Assembly: GCA_963766725.1 (NCBI GenBank)
Contig: CAVYBK010000004.1
Coordinates: forward strand, 62,001 to 126,000
Source: DATEOR01 sp963766725
Lineage (GTDB): Bacteria; Actinomycetota; Thermoleophilia; Gaiellales; Gaiellaceae
Reading direction: 5' to 3'
Length of the DNA: 64,000 nt
The translations under genes and the position numbers were made by a program. The notes under the pieces are model-generated. The model ran no database searches. It was not told the DNA's origin and was given only the letters and a program-made list of their open reading frames with translations. Shown in pieces: positions 8,432-16,691 of the stretch (position 1 is its first letter; each line of letters starts with the position of its first letter).

Positions 8432-9141
8432 CTGAACACCTGAAAGAGGATGAGGGTGACGAGCGTACCGATGACCGCGCCGGCAACGACCTCGTACGGG
8501 GTGTGGATCTCCGCCTCGACGCGGGTCTGGGAGACGAGCAGCGCCATGATCAGCGCAACGAAGGAGATGACGACGCGGTGGTCGGTGACGATGAACGTGA
8601 TCGCCGCCCAGCAGCCGAACGCGAGCGCGGCGTGGCCCGAGGGCAGCCCGCCGCGAAGCGGCGTCCCGGTCCCGGTGATCGCCTTGATCGCGATGACCAC
8701 GATGAGCGTCAGTACGAGGGCGATCACCGTGAGGTTGATCGGCGCGTCCCCGAGCGAGTTCACGAGCCTGGCGCTCGGCCGCGTCAGCCGGTCGGCGAGC
8801 ACGAGGTAGCCGACAGCGACCGCGTTCGCGGCGGCGATGAGGACCGCGCCCGCCGCGATGTCCTTCGCGATCTTCGCCAGCGGGTCGAACGAGGGTGTCG
8901 AGAGGTCGATCGTCGCCTCCACCGCGGTGTTCACCATCTCCGCGATCAGCACGAAGGCGATCGAGATCATGAGCGCGATCAGCTCGAGGCGCGTGACGTC
9001 GTAGATGAACGCGAGGACGAGAACGGCGGCCGCGATCGCGAAGTGGATCCGCATGTTGCGCTGCGTCCGCAGCACGTGGATGACGCCCTCGAAGGCGTAG
9101 TTGAAGCTGCGGAGGACGGCAGGTGCGCGCCGGTCGGCCAT
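8428..9141 (-). CDS. Diacylglycerol/undecaprenol kinase fused to PAP2 phosphatase
   Basis: A 237-residue membrane protein with two functions in one chain. Residues 1-120 match DgkA, with the signature E68xxNTxxE75 (EMVNTAVE) and KDIAAGAV, and three hydrophobic helices. Residues 130-237 match a PAP2-type phosphatase, with PSGH (167-170) and a downstream SQTR...IH (His213). Together they could phosphorylate and dephosphorylate a lipid carrier such as undecaprenol. The ATG at 9141 overlaps the ybeY stop as TGATG. It sits between ybeY and cdd, where a stand-alone dgkA is usual. Confidence 0.88.
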   Translation of the reverse strand: MADRRAPAVLRSFNYAFEGVIHVLRTQRNMRIHFAIAAAVLVLAFIYDVTRLELIALMISIAFVLIAEMVNTAVEATIDLSTPSFDPLAKIAKDIAAGAVLIAAANAVAVGYLVLADRLTRPSARLVNSLGDAPINLTVIALVLTLIVVIAIKAITGTGTPLRGGLPSGHAALAFGCWAAITFIVTDHRVVISFVALIMALLVSQTRVEAEIHTPYEVVAGAVIGTLVTLILFQVFR

Positions 9142-9524
9142 CAGGACTCGGGCACGAGCTCCCGCTCGCGCCGCTCCATCTCCTCCCCATGGTCGTAGCC
9201 CAGGAGGTGCAGCAGCCCGTGGACGAGCGGCGCGCGCCACGCCTCGCCGACGACCTGCGGGCAGAGGACGACGTCGCCGAGCTGGCGGGGGACGCCTTCG
9301 GGCAGCTGGTCGCGGCCGTCGATCGGGAACGAGAGCACGTCGGTCGCCTCCTCGATCCCCAGGTGCTGGAGCTTCAGGGCGCGCATCTCCGACGGCGTGG
9401 CGAAGGCGATGCCGAGGTCGCCCGCCGCGATCCCCTCCGCCGTGAGGACCTCACGGGCGAGCGACTCGGCGCCGGCCGCGTCGACGACCTCGCCGCTTCT
9501 GTTCTCCACCTCGATGGCGATCAC
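9141..9524 (-). CDS. ybeY: Endoribonuclease YbeY, rRNA maturation
   Basis: A 127-residue YbeY/UPF0054 protein, a zinc-dependent endoribonuclease in 16S rRNA 3' processing and ribosome quality control. The three zinc histidines are in HGLLHLLGYDH (His102, His106, His112), preceded by the TDVLSFP strand typical of the family. The GTG start at 9524 overlaps the phoH stop as GTGA. Confidence 0.94.
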   Translation of the reverse strand: MIAIEVENRSGEVVDAAGAESLAREVLTAEGIAAGDLGIAFATPSEMRALKLQHLGIEEATDVLSFPIDGRDQLPEGVPRQLGDVVLCPQVVGEAWRAPLVHGLLHLLGYDHGEEMERRERELVPES

Positions 9525-10480
9525 TTGCGCCGCTGGGTGCCCGTCTCGTCGGCGTGGCGCTTGTACGCCTCGACGATGCGCTGCACGAGCACGTGGCGGA
9601 CGACGTCCTGGTTCCCGAACTCGACGAACTCGATGCCTTCGATCGCGCCGAGGATCTCGCGCACGTGGATGAGGCCGGACGCCTGCTCGCGCGGGAGGTC
9701 GACCTGCGTCACGTCGCCGGTGACCACGATCTTCGAGCCGAACCCGAGGCGCGTGAGGAACATCTGCATCTGTTCCGGGGTCGTGTTCTGCGCCTCGTCG
9801 AGAATGATGAAGGAGTCGTTGAGCGTCCGGCCGCGCATGAACGCGAGCGGGGCGACCTCGATCGTCCCCTTCTCCAGGTACGAGTTCAGCCGGTCGGCGT
9901 CGAGCATGTCGTAGAGCGCGTCGAAGAGCGGGCGCAGATACGGGTCGACCTTGGCGAGCATGTCGCCCGGGAGGAAGCCGAGGCGCTCCCCCGCCTCGAC
10001 GGCCGGGCGCGTAAGGATGATGCGGCTCACCTCGCGCTCCTGCATCGCCGCGACCGCGAGGGCCATCGCCAGGTAGGTCTTGCCCGTGCCCGCGGGGCCG
10101 ACACCGAAGGTGATCGTGCACTCGCGGATCGCATCGACGTAGCGCTTCTGGTTGACCGTCTTCGGCGTGATCTTGGTGCCGCGGTGTCGCCAGACGACGT
10201 CCTCGAAGATCTCGCGCGGGTTCTCGGCGGCGTCGAGCGCAGCGAGAACCGCGTCCACGGTCCCCGGCCCGATCACCTGGCCGCCCTCGACCAGCTCGAC
10301 GAGCTCGTCCACGACCGCGCGGGCCTGGCCGACCCGGACGTCGTCGCCCTCGAGCGTGAGACGGTTGCCACGAAGGAGCAGAGCGATGCCGAGGCGGTCT
10401 CGAAGCGCGTCGAGGATGCCGTCGTCGACCGTGGCGAGCTCGGCCGCGACCTCGTTGGAAACCGAGAGAACTTCCTGCAA
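9521..10480 (-). CDS. phoH: PhoH-family ATPase
   Basis: A 319-residue cytosolic PhoH-like ATPase, a family linked to RNA metabolism and almost always beside ybeY. Walker A is GPAGTGKT (128-135) and Walker B is IILDEAQN (near 231-238). The N-terminal 100 residues form the KH-like region seen in long PhoH proteins. Its C-terminus is coupled to ybeY. Upstream (10481-10638) there is a 158-base gap after yqeY in which I see no gene or clear terminator. Confidence 0.94.
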   Translation of the reverse strand: MQEVLSVSNEVAAELATVDDGILDALRDRLGIALLLRGNRLTLEGDDVRVGQARAVVDELVELVEGGQVIGPGTVDAVLAALDAAENPREIFEDVVWRHRGTKITPKTVNQKRYVDAIRECTITFGVGPAGTGKTYLAMALAVAAMQEREVSRIILTRPAVEAGERLGFLPGDMLAKVDPYLRPLFDALYDMLDADRLNSYLEKGTIEVAPLAFMRGRTLNDSFIILDEAQNTTPEQMQMFLTRLGFGSKIVVTGDVTQVDLPREQASGLIHVREILGAIEGIEFVEFGNQDVVRHVLVQRIVEAYKRHADETGTQRRK

Positions 10481-10638
10481 CGGTCGAAGTTTAGTGAGGG
10501 CGGCGGAAACGACCGTCGCACTTGCAAGGTCGTGAGGCTCGACTGAACCCTGGGGCCGCCGCGGGCCTCCCTCCGCTTCGAGCGTATCCCTGAAAAGCGC
10601 GCGCGTGGCGCGCAGATGGTGCGGAAAGGGCGACGAGC

Positions 10639-11082
10639 CTAGGCCAGCTTCTCGCGCACGAGCTGGCTGACGGTCGACCCGTCCGCCCGCCCCGCGACCT
10701 GCGGCATTACGTCGGCCATCACCCGGCCGAGGTCCCGCAAGGAGGTCGCGCCTGTCTCTGCGATCGCGTCGTCGATGATCTCTTCGATCGCATCTTCGGA
10801 CATCGGCTCCGGCATGAACTCCTCGATCACGGCGAGCTCACGGTCCTCCTTGTCCGCCTGCTCGGGCCGATCGCCCTCGCGAAACGCCTCGGCCGCCTCG
10901 GCGCGCCGCTTGCGCTCGCGCTGGAGCACCTGCAGCTCCTCGTCGTCCTTCAGGGGGCGCTGCAAGTCCTTCTCGGCGGCTCGCAGCGAGGACAGCGTCA
11001 TACGCAGCGTGTCTGTGCGCTCCTGATCGCGGGCGCGCATCGCCGCCTTGAGCTCGTCCTCGATCTGTGCGATCAGGCTCAT
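10639..11082 (-). CDS. yqeY: YqeY / GatB-like domain protein
   Basis: A 147-residue protein of the YqeY family, related to the C-terminal tail domain of GatB and probably tRNA-binding. The pattern is typical: an N-terminal helix (LKAAMRARDQERTDTLRM), a charged middle, the EFMPEPMSED segment, and a C-terminal DLGRVMADVMPQVAGRADG repeat. The ATG overlaps the stop of the HIT gene as ATGA. Confidence 0.92.
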   Translation of the reverse strand: MSLIAQIEDELKAAMRARDQERTDTLRMTLSSLRAAEKDLQRPLKDDEELQVLQRERKRRAEAAEAFREGDRPEQADKEDRELAVIEEFMPEPMSEDAIEEIIDDAIAETGATSLRDLGRVMADVMPQVAGRADGSTVSQLVREKLA

Positions 11083-11408
11083 TCGAACGGCCTCCCGCCG
11101 CCCAGCACATGCCAGTGCAGATGGAAGACGGTCTGGCCCGCCCGGGGTCCCACGTTGACCACGACCTGATAGTCCTCGAGGCCTGCGTTCCTCGCGGTAT
11201 CGGCGACGAACTCGAGCATCCGCTTCGCCTCGTCGGGCTCGAACGCGGACACGTCCCGGAACGTGTCGACGTGCCGCTCGGGCAGCACGAGAAGGTGGAC
11301 GGGCGCCTTCGGGTTGATGTCCTCGATGGCGACGAAGCCCTCGGCGGCGTTGACATGCTCGCCCTCGCGGACGAGCTTGCAGAAGAGACAGTCAGGCTGC
11401 GAGGCCAA
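11079..11408 (-). CDS. HIT-family nucleotide-binding protein
   Basis: A 109-residue histidine-triad protein (Hint/PKCI branch), likely a purine nucleotide phosphoramidase. The triad is HLHWHV (96-101). The CLFCKLV opening and the NPKAPVHLLVLPERHV segment are family hallmarks. The ATG lies inside the end of mtaB (17-base overlap). Confidence 0.94.
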   Translation of the reverse strand: MASQPDCLFCKLVREGEHVNAAEGFVAIEDINPKAPVHLLVLPERHVDTFRDVSAFEPDEAKRMLEFVADTARNAGLEDYQVVVNVGPRAGQTVFHLHWHVLGGGRPFE

Positions 11409-12585
11409 CGATTCCCTCCTCGGTGACGTCGTGCGCCCGAACCTGCACGAACTGGCCCTGAGGGCCCTCGACGAGCCACGGCGAGTAGTCGTCGCCGTAC
11501 CCTCGCCCGGGCCGGTCGACCAGCACAGTCTCCTCGCGCCCGAGCTTAGCGGCCCACCGTCGGCGGCAGGCCTCGGCGGAGAGCGCGCGGAGCCGAGCGC
11601 TGCGCTCCTTCTTCACGGAGGCCGGCACGCGGTCGTCGTCGGCGGTGCGCGTTCCCGGCCGGGGCGAGTACGGAAAGACGTGCACCTTCGTGATGCCCGC
11701 CTCCTCCACCGCGTCGAGCGTCCGTTCGAAGGCGGCATCGTCCTCGCTCGGGAAGCCGACGATCACATCGGTCGTGAGGTTGAAGCCCCGAGCCCGCTCC
11801 ACTCGGCGCAGGTACGTCGCTACGTCGTAGCGCCTCCCCATCTCCTTGAGGACGCCGTCGTCGCCGGATTGAAGCGGGACGTGCAGGTGCGGCGAGACGC
11901 TGGGCGTCTCGCGCATCGCCGCGACGAGCTCGTCGGTCAGGTGATTGACCTCTATGGAGGACAGGCGCAGCCGCTCGACGCCCGAGACGGCGCCGACCTC
12001 GCGGACCAGCCGCGACAGCCCGTACCCGGCCGCGCGGTCGCGGTAGCAGCCCAGGTTGATTCCCGTGAGGACGATCTCGCGGTGACCCTGCGAGACGCGG
12101 CGCTCGACCTCGGAAAGCACGGCGGACGCCGCGCGGCTCCGCGACGAGCCCCGAACCTCGGGGATCACGCAGAAGCTGCACGAGAAGCTGCACCCGTCCT
12201 GGATCTTCACGAAGGCGCGCACCCGGCCGAGGCCGACGTCCGCCTGGACGCACCCGAGCGCCCCGACGGCGCCTGCGACGAAGTGGGCCGCTCGTTCGCT
12301 CGCAAGCCGGACGACTTCGACGTTCTCGGGAAGTCCGTCGAAGCTTCCTTCGAGGTTCGCCGCGCAGCCGGTCACGTAGACGCGCCGCGCGCGACGGGCC
12401 GCCCGGCGCGCTTCCTGGCGGGACTTTCGGACGGCCTCGTGCGTGACGCAGCACGTATTGACGACAGCGACGTCGACCGCCCCTTCGCTCTCGGCGTGGC
12501 CGTCGGCGATCAGGCGCTCGCGCAGCTCCTGGGCATCGGTGTGCGAGACCTTGCAACCGAGGAACGAGCTCGAGAAGGTCGCCAT
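11392..12585 (-). CDS. mtaB: tRNA t6A37 methylthiotransferase MtaB
   Basis: A 397-residue radical-SAM methylthiotransferase that converts t6A37 of tRNA to ms2t6A. The N-terminal domain has the three cysteines for the second [4Fe-4S] cluster (Cys11 in LGCKVS, Cys45, Cys74), and the radical-SAM motif is CSFSCSFC (Cys132, Cys136, Cys139). The VPLQSGDDGVLKEMGR segment is diagnostic. A TRAM-like tail follows. It lies 43 bases downstream of prmA and overlaps the HIT gene. Confidence 0.93.
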   Translation of the reverse strand: MATFSSSFLGCKVSHTDAQELRERLIADGHAESEGAVDVAVVNTCCVTHEAVRKSRQEARRAARRARRVYVTGCAANLEGSFDGLPENVEVVRLASERAAHFVAGAVGALGCVQADVGLGRVRAFVKIQDGCSFSCSFCVIPEVRGSSRSRAASAVLSEVERRVSQGHREIVLTGINLGCYRDRAAGYGLSRLVREVGAVSGVERLRLSSIEVNHLTDELVAAMRETPSVSPHLHVPLQSGDDGVLKEMGRRYDVATYLRRVERARGFNLTTDVIVGFPSEDDAAFERTLDAVEEAGITKVHVFPYSPRPGTRTADDDRVPASVKKERSARLRALSAEACRRRWAAKLGREETVLVDRPGRGYGDDYSPWLVEGPQGQFVQVRAHDVTEEGIVGLAA

Positions 12586-12628
12586 GACCGCCCGATGCTA
12601 ACCGACTCGGGCGGGAGGTCAGGCGAAA

Positions 12629-13372
12629 TCAGGCGCGCGAGAAGCGGTCGGCGGCCCAGCCCTGGAGCTCCTTCCGCTCCTCGAGCTTCCAGCCTTCGAG
12701 CTCGGGCTCCTCACTGACGAGGTACCCGGACGCGACGAGCTCCGCCGCCTCGATCCGTCCCGCGACCTCGCTCAGCGGCTCGCTGGCGATGTTCGCCAAT
12801 GCGAGGTGTGCAAGCGGCAGCGGGTCCGAGAGGACGTCGCGCCGCGCCACCGTGAGCTCGACGCGGTTCGCCTCGGCATTCGTCCGCGTCGCGGCGACGG
12901 CGGCATCGTCGAGGTCGAGCGCGGTCACCGGCTGGTAGCCCAGCTTCGCTGCCGCGATCGAGAGCACGCCAGAGCCGCAGCCGAGGTCGAGCAGCGAGAC
13001 GGGCTCGTGCTCGAGGAGAAAGCGAAGGCAGAGCTGCGTGGTCGGGTGGGCGCCCGTTCCGAACGCCTGCCCGGGGTCGACGACGACGGGGATCAGGCCC
13101 TCGTCCGGCTCCTCCCAGGGCGGGCCGACCCAGAGCCGGCCGATGCGCACGGGCCGGTGGAACCGCTTCCACGCTTCGCTCCACCCGGCCTCCACATCGG
13201 TCGCGGCGCCCGGCCCGAACACCTGCCAGAGACGCTCTTCGCCGCCGGCCTTCGTGTAGGCGGCGAACTCGATTCCGCCGTCGAGCGCGACCTCCTCGAA
13301 CCCTTCGGGGAAGAGCTCGATCAGGAGGGCGCGCGCCTCCTCGGCGCGCTCTGCGGCGACGCGCACGGACAC
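12629..13372 (-). CDS. prmA: Ribosomal protein L11 methyltransferase
   Basis: A 247-residue SAM-dependent enzyme that methylates uL11. The C-terminal domain shows FGTGAHPTT, motif I LLDLGCGSGVLSIAA, ALDLDD and a short NIAS in place of the usual NILA-type motif. The N-terminal domain is shorter than in E. coli PrmA (293 residues), as in many actinobacteria. The start is the GTG at 13372, 20 bases after dnaJ. dnaJ-prmA-mtaB is a widely conserved order. Confidence 0.9.
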   Translation of the reverse strand: MSVRVAAERAEEARALLIELFPEGFEEVALDGGIEFAAYTKAGGEERLWQVFGPGAATDVEAGWSEAWKRFHRPVRIGRLWVGPPWEEPDEGLIPVVVDPGQAFGTGAHPTTQLCLRFLLEHEPVSLLDLGCGSGVLSIAAAKLGYQPVTALDLDDAAVAATRTNAEANRVELTVARRDVLSDPLPLAHLALANIASEPLSEVAGRIEAAELVASGYLVSEEPELEGWKLEERKELQGWAADRFSRA

Positions 13373-13392
13373 ACGGCGAAGGAGTGGATCGC

Positions 13393-14510
13393 TCAGCGGA
13401 ACGCTGCCCGGAGCTTCTCGAAGAAGCCTTCCTCGGCCTTGTAGTTCTCCTCGTGCTCGGCCCGCGCGAACTCCTCGAGCAGCCTCCGCTGCTCGTCGCT
13501 CAGGTTGCGCGGCACGGCGACGTTCACGAGCAGGCGATGGTCTCCGCGCCCGAAGCCCTGGAGGACCGGCATGCCCTTCCCGCGCAGGACCCGGATCTCG
13601 CCCGGCTGGGTGCCCGGCTTGAACTCGAGCTCCACCTCGCCGTCCAGGGTCGGCACTGTGGTCTGCGCTCCGAGCGCGGCTTCCGACATGGTCAGGTCGA
13701 CGCTCGAGATGACGTCGTTGCCGTCGCGCACGAACCGCGGGTCGGGCCGCACGTGCACGAGGACGTAGGCGTCACCCGCGCGCCCCCCGAGCTCCCCGGC
13801 ATGGCCCTCGCCGGAGAGGCGGATGCGCTGGCCGTCGTGAATCCCGGGTGGGACATCGATCTCGAGCGCCCGCTCCTCCGTCCTGCGCCGGGTTCCCTTG
13901 CAGTCCGGACAGGGAGTCGCCGCGACCTCGCCCGGCTCCATTGCACTCGCGACACGTCTGCGTTCGGATGAACTGGCCGAAGATGGAGGACGAGACGGAC
14001 TGGAGCCGCCCGCTCCCGCCGCAGGCCCGGCAGGTCTCGGGGCGTCGTTCCGGGCGCCGCGCCCGTCGCTCCGCAGGTCTCGCAGGGGACGGAGACCGGG
14101 ATCCGGACCTCGCGCTTGACTCCCCGAGCCGCCTCCTCGAGCTCGACGGCGACCTCGGCCATGACGTCGGCTCCGCGGGCCCGGCGCGACCCGAGGCCGG
14201 CTCCTCCGAAGAGCTCGTCTCCGAAGAAGGCGGAGAAGAGGTCGGCGATGTTGGTGAAGTCGCTCGGGCGGAACCCCCCTGTGCGGAGACCTTCGTGGCC
14301 GTAGCGGTCGTAGAGCTCCCTGGTCTCCGGCTTGGAAAGCACCTCATAGGCTTCGGCCGCCTCTCGGAACCGCTCCTGCGCCTCGGGATGGTCGGAGACG
14401 TCCGGATGCAGCTCGCGCGCGAGCCGCCTGAAGGCGGACTTGATCTCCTTGTCCGACGCGCCCGGCTCGACCCCGAGGATGTCGTAGTAATCGCGCCTCG
14501 CGCTCGCCAC
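13393..14510 (-). CDS. dnaJ: Chaperone DnaJ, interrupted by two single-base insertions
   Basis: DnaJ (Hsp40) stimulates DnaK ATPase. The J domain is intact (DYYDILGV, HPD in ELHPDVS, then YDRYGHEG), followed by the G/F region and the first zinc-finger repeat CETCGATG. The frame then shifts at a CCCC run (plus-strand G4 at 14039-14042), shifts again at a GGG run (plus-strand C3 at 13931-13933), and resumes with CPDCKGT and the C-terminal substrate-binding domain. Removing one base at each site restores all four CxxCxGxG zinc repeats and a protein of 371 residues, the normal length. As a core chaperone it is more likely mis-sequenced than dead. It follows hrcA directly. Confidence 0.85.
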
Positions 14511-14513
14511 GGC

Positions 14514-15563
14514 TCAGTTCTCGTAGAGGTCTTCGACGAAGTGGGAAAGCTCCCTCGCGGCGGCCCGGACGGCTTCGATCGCCTTGACATAGTCCATCCG
14601 CATCGGCCCGATGAGGCTGACGGTGCCGAGGTTGCGGTGCTGGAGCCCGTATGGCGCCCCCACCAGGGAGACGGTCGCGAGCTGCGGGTCGGCGAACTCG
14701 GAGCCGACGCGCACGAAGGGGCGTTTGGAGACGAGGCTCGCGCGCATCAGCTCGAGCGCCATCGCGCGCTGCTCGAGCACCTCGAGCAGGCGCTGGTACC
14801 CGGCGAGCTCGTCCGGCCGGAACTCGCCGAGAACGCCTGCCGTGCCGCCGACGTAGAAGGCTTGCTCCGGGGTCTCGAGCACTGCCGAGAAGGCGGGCCG
14901 GAGCTCCGCGAGGAAATCCCGCTCGCGGCCGCCGAGGTGCGGGTCCTCGAGGCACGCGCGCAGCATTCGTCCGCCCAGCTGGCGGCCGCCGAGTCTCTCG
15001 TTCAGATACTCCCCGGCCCATTCGGCCAATCCTGGATCGACCGCGCGGGCGAACGTGAAGAGCCGCTTCGTCACCCCTCCCGTCGCCGTGATGACGACCA
15101 CCATCACGAGCTCCGGCTGCAGAAGGAGGACCTCGACTCGCCGGACCATCGTCGCCTCGAGGGGAGGCGCCGACACGAGCGCGAGCAGATGGGTGACCTC
15201 TGCGAGGGCGTCCGTCGTCGCCTGCAGAGCGATCTCCACTTCGCTTCGCAGCTCGGAGAAGTTCAGGTCGAGAGCGACCTCGGAGGGCCGCGGCTCGAGC
15301 TCCTCGATCACCTTGTCCACGAAGAGGCGGTAGCCGAGATCGGTCGGGACTCGTCCGGCCGAGGTGTGCGGATGCGAGAGCAGGCCCTGCTCCTCGAGGA
15401 CTGCGAGCTCGTAGCGCACCGTCGAGGACGAGACGTCCATCGCCGCCCGCTCCACCAGCGTCTTCGAGCCGACGGGCGCACCGGTCGCGACGTACTCCTC
15501 GACGACGCGCACGAGGATCTCCTTCTGGCGAGGCGTGAGCACGGGGTCAGGGCCTGGCGTCAT
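14514..15563 (-). CDS. hrcA: Heat-inducible transcription repressor HrcA
   Basis: A 349-residue repressor that in other bacteria binds CIRCE elements upstream of groE and dnaK operons. The N-terminal winged helix is clear (LTPRQKEILVRVVEEYV, then SSSTVRYELAVLEEQGLL and HTSAGRVPT), and the C-terminal GAF-like domain ends with GPMRMDYVKAI, a strong family signature. It lies three bases upstream of dnaJ and seven bases after hemW. I found no CIRCE inverted repeat nearby, so its target is probably elsewhere. Confidence 0.94.
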   Translation of the reverse strand: MTPGPDPVLTPRQKEILVRVVEEYVATGAPVGSKTLVERAAMDVSSSTVRYELAVLEEQGLLSHPHTSAGRVPTDLGYRLFVDKVIEELEPRPSEVALDLNFSELRSEVEIALQATTDALAEVTHLLALVSAPPLEATMVRRVEVLLLQPELVMVVVITATGGVTKRLFTFARAVDPGLAEWAGEYLNERLGGRQLGGRMLRACLEDPHLGGRERDFLAELRPAFSAVLETPEQAFYVGGTAGVLGEFRPDELAGYQRLLEVLEQRAMALELMRASLVSKRPFVRVGSEFADPQLATVSLVGAPYGLQHRNLGTVSLIGPMRMDYVKAIEAVRAAARELSHFVEDLYEN

Positions 15564-15569
15564 ACCCGA

Positions 15570-16691
15570 TCAATTGTAGTTATTTGCAGGGATTTCAGCG
15601 AGAAGCTCAACCGTCACGCCACCTCCGAGAAACCGGCCGCGGCGCGTGAGGAGCAGCCCGTCGCCCTGTCGCTCGACGAGCCCGAGCCCTTCCAGCCGAG
15701 CAAGCGCGTCGAGATCGAGCGCGGCCTCGACCTGCGCGAGCGGAAGCGGGTCGTCCAGGCGCAGGCCGAGCATGAGCCGCTCCTGCGTCTGCGTGGACGC
15801 GGCCAACGGCTCCAGCTCCCGTGGCGGGGCTTGCCCGCCTGCCAACGCCGAGAGGTAGCGCGGCAGCGCGGGAAGGTTCCGCCAGCGGAGCCCGCCGACG
15901 GTCGAGACGGCGCCGATCCCCAGGCCGAGATAGTCGCGCCCCAGCCAGTAGGCGAGGTTGTGGCGGGCACGGCGGCCTTCCCGGCAGAAGTTGGCGGTCT
16001 CGTACCAGCGGTAGCCGGCTTCGGTGAGCGTGTCGACGACGAGCTCGAAATATCCCTCCATCGACTCCGCCTGGCGGGCGAGCTCCTCTCCGTGCGCGTG
16101 CGTGAAGCGCGTACCCGGCTTCGCTTCGAGCTCGTAGCAGGACAGGTGCTCAGGGCCGAGGGCTAGAGCCTCGTCGAGATCCCGTTCCAGGTCGGAGGGC
16201 TCCTGGCCGGGGATCCCGTAGATGAGATCCAGGTTGATGTTGTCGAATTTGGCATCACGAAGATGGTAGAACGCGCGCCGGACATCCTCAGGCCGAGCGC
16301 GGCGGTCGAGCACGTCCAGAAGGCGCGGCTCGAAGCTCTGTGCGCCGAGCGAGACCCTCGTGACACCCGCGTCCCGGAGAAGCGCCGCGAGCTCCGGCGT
16401 GACGGTCTCCGGGTTCGCCTCGACGGTCACCTCCTCCGCCGCGGGCAGCGCCTCGAGGAGCCGGCGCAGCTCGGCAGGCTCGGTGAAGGTCGGCGTGCCG
16501 CCCCCGACGAAGACCGTCTCGACCTCGTCCGCCAGCCGGCCTCGCTCCAGCTCGAGCTCGGCCAGCACCGCATCGACGTAGCGCCCGTGCTCGCCCTGGC
16601 GCCCCACGAGCGTGACGAAGTCGCAGTAGCCGCAGCGCGAGGCGCAGAACGGCAGATGGACGTACAGGTGGCGCACGCCGCCCGCGCTCAT
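15570..16691 (-). CDS. hemW: Radical-SAM heme chaperone HemW
   Basis: A 373-residue HemN-related protein that binds heme and delivers it to target enzymes. The radical-SAM motif has CASRCGYCDF with Cys16, Cys20 and Cys23, and the motif starts like HemW (HLPFC) rather than true HemN. FVGGGTPT and NLDLIYGIPGQ follow in order. The ATG overlaps the lepA stop as ATGA; longer upstream reading is not protein-like. It sits between lepA and hrcA, the usual position. Confidence 0.93.
   Translation of the reverse strand: MSAGGVRHLYVHLPFCASRCGYCDFVTLVGRQGEHGRYVDAVLAELELERGRLADEVETVFVGGGTPTFTEPAELRRLLEALPAAEEVTVEANPETVTPELAALLRDAGVTRVSLGAQSFEPRLLDVLDRRARPEDVRRAFYHLRDAKFDNINLDLIYGIPGQEPSDLERDLDEALALGPEHLSCYELEAKPGTRFTHAHGEELARQAESMEGYFELVVDTLTEAGYRWYETANFCREGRRARHNLAYWLGRDYLGLGIGAVSTVGGLRWRNLPALPRYLSALAGGQAPPRELEPLAASTQTQERLMLGLRLDDPLPLAQVEAALDLDALARLEGLGLVERQGDGLLLTRRGRFLGGGVTVELLAEIPANNYN

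Noticed and set aside
13393..16691. A CIRCE operator expected near hrcA and dnaJ
   Set aside because: I searched for GCACTC-N9-GAGTGC around hrcA, hemW and murJ and saw none; no call was made.
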